Shown here one piece after another: positions 63,985-64,000 of a stretch of 64,000 nt of DNA. The notes under the pieces are model-generated. The model worked only from the letters and a program-made list of their open reading frames with translations. It did not search any database and was not told the DNA's origin. Location of the stretch: positions 584,818-648,817 of the forward strand of contig VXAU01000691.1 in NCBI GenBank assembly GCA_013399695.1, given 5' to 3'. Origin of the DNA: Formicarius rufipectus (Eukaryota; Chordata; Aves; Passeriformes; Formicariidae). The number at the start of each line of letters is the position of its first letter. Positions within the stretch are counted from its first letter, which is position 1. The position numbers and the translations under genes were made by a program.

Positions 63985-64000
63985 TTTTTTTTTTTTTTTT
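63985..64000 (+). repeat. T tract running off the window end
   Basis: At least 16 T up to the last base. The full length is not visible. Confidence 0.9.

Noticed and set aside
1..64000. CRISPR array, bacterial operon, phage or intact endogenous retrovirus
   Set aside because: No direct-repeat/spacer pattern, no densely packed long frames, no LTR pair with a primer-binding site, and no gag/pol-like frame were found.

Overview
The window is 64 kb of vertebrate, most likely avian, non-coding DNA. It is AT-rich, CpG-poor and sparse in repeats. The recognisable interspersed repeats are nearly all decayed CR1 non-LTR retrotransposons. One has lost its ORF2 reverse-transcriptase frame to many stops and indels, and others show the avian-type CR1 3' end (a variant of ATTCTATGATT, or its complement ATCATAGAAT at the start of minus-strand copies). 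No Alu/B1-type SINE, L1 or intact LTR pair was seen. The bird assignment rests on those CR1 ends, the low repeat content and the T/G low-complexity tracts. A crocodilian or turtle is a weaker alternative.

No protein-coding gene, tRNA, rRNA, snRNA, CRISPR array or bacterial-type operon could be supported. Open frames are short, overlap on both strands, often begin at non-ATG codons and match no family I recognise. The window reads as a gene desert or the inside of a very long intron.

Layout. 1-14,671: single-copy AT-rich DNA with T tracts, an exon-like segment (1,188-1,315), a juxtaposed acceptor/donor (3,779/3,780), an 11-bp inverted repeat (4,601-4,632) and a complex segment with two AP-1-type sites (5,560-5,935). 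14,672-14,717: assembly gap after a T run. 14,718-21,990: single-copy DNA with two terminal-exon-like segments (16,209 and 16,804 onward) and the longest ATG open frame (20,520-21,134, 204 codons, unassigned). 21,995-22,640: plus-strand CR1 relic. 22,640-46,050: mostly single-copy, with a 24-nt microexon-like segment (26,052-26,075), a CpG-dense hairpin (28,321-28,370), a MIR-like scrap, two minus-strand CR1-like scraps, and a GC-rich block (37,490-37,920) carrying an exon-like segment and an inverted repeat of CTCF-like cores. 46,050-49,675: a cluster of three CR1 relics in mixed orientation. 49,676-64,000: single-copy DNA with several regulatory-looking segments, a second juxtaposed acceptor/donor (54,806/54,807), a second 24-nt microexon-like segment with a good branch point (60,617-60,640), the most CpG-rich stretch (62,340-62,720), and simple repeats at the end.

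No new biological system is evident. The most useful leads are the splice-motif candidates, the CTCF-core inverted repeat and the putative conserved non-coding elements. All are inferences from one sequence and need alignment or RNA evidence.
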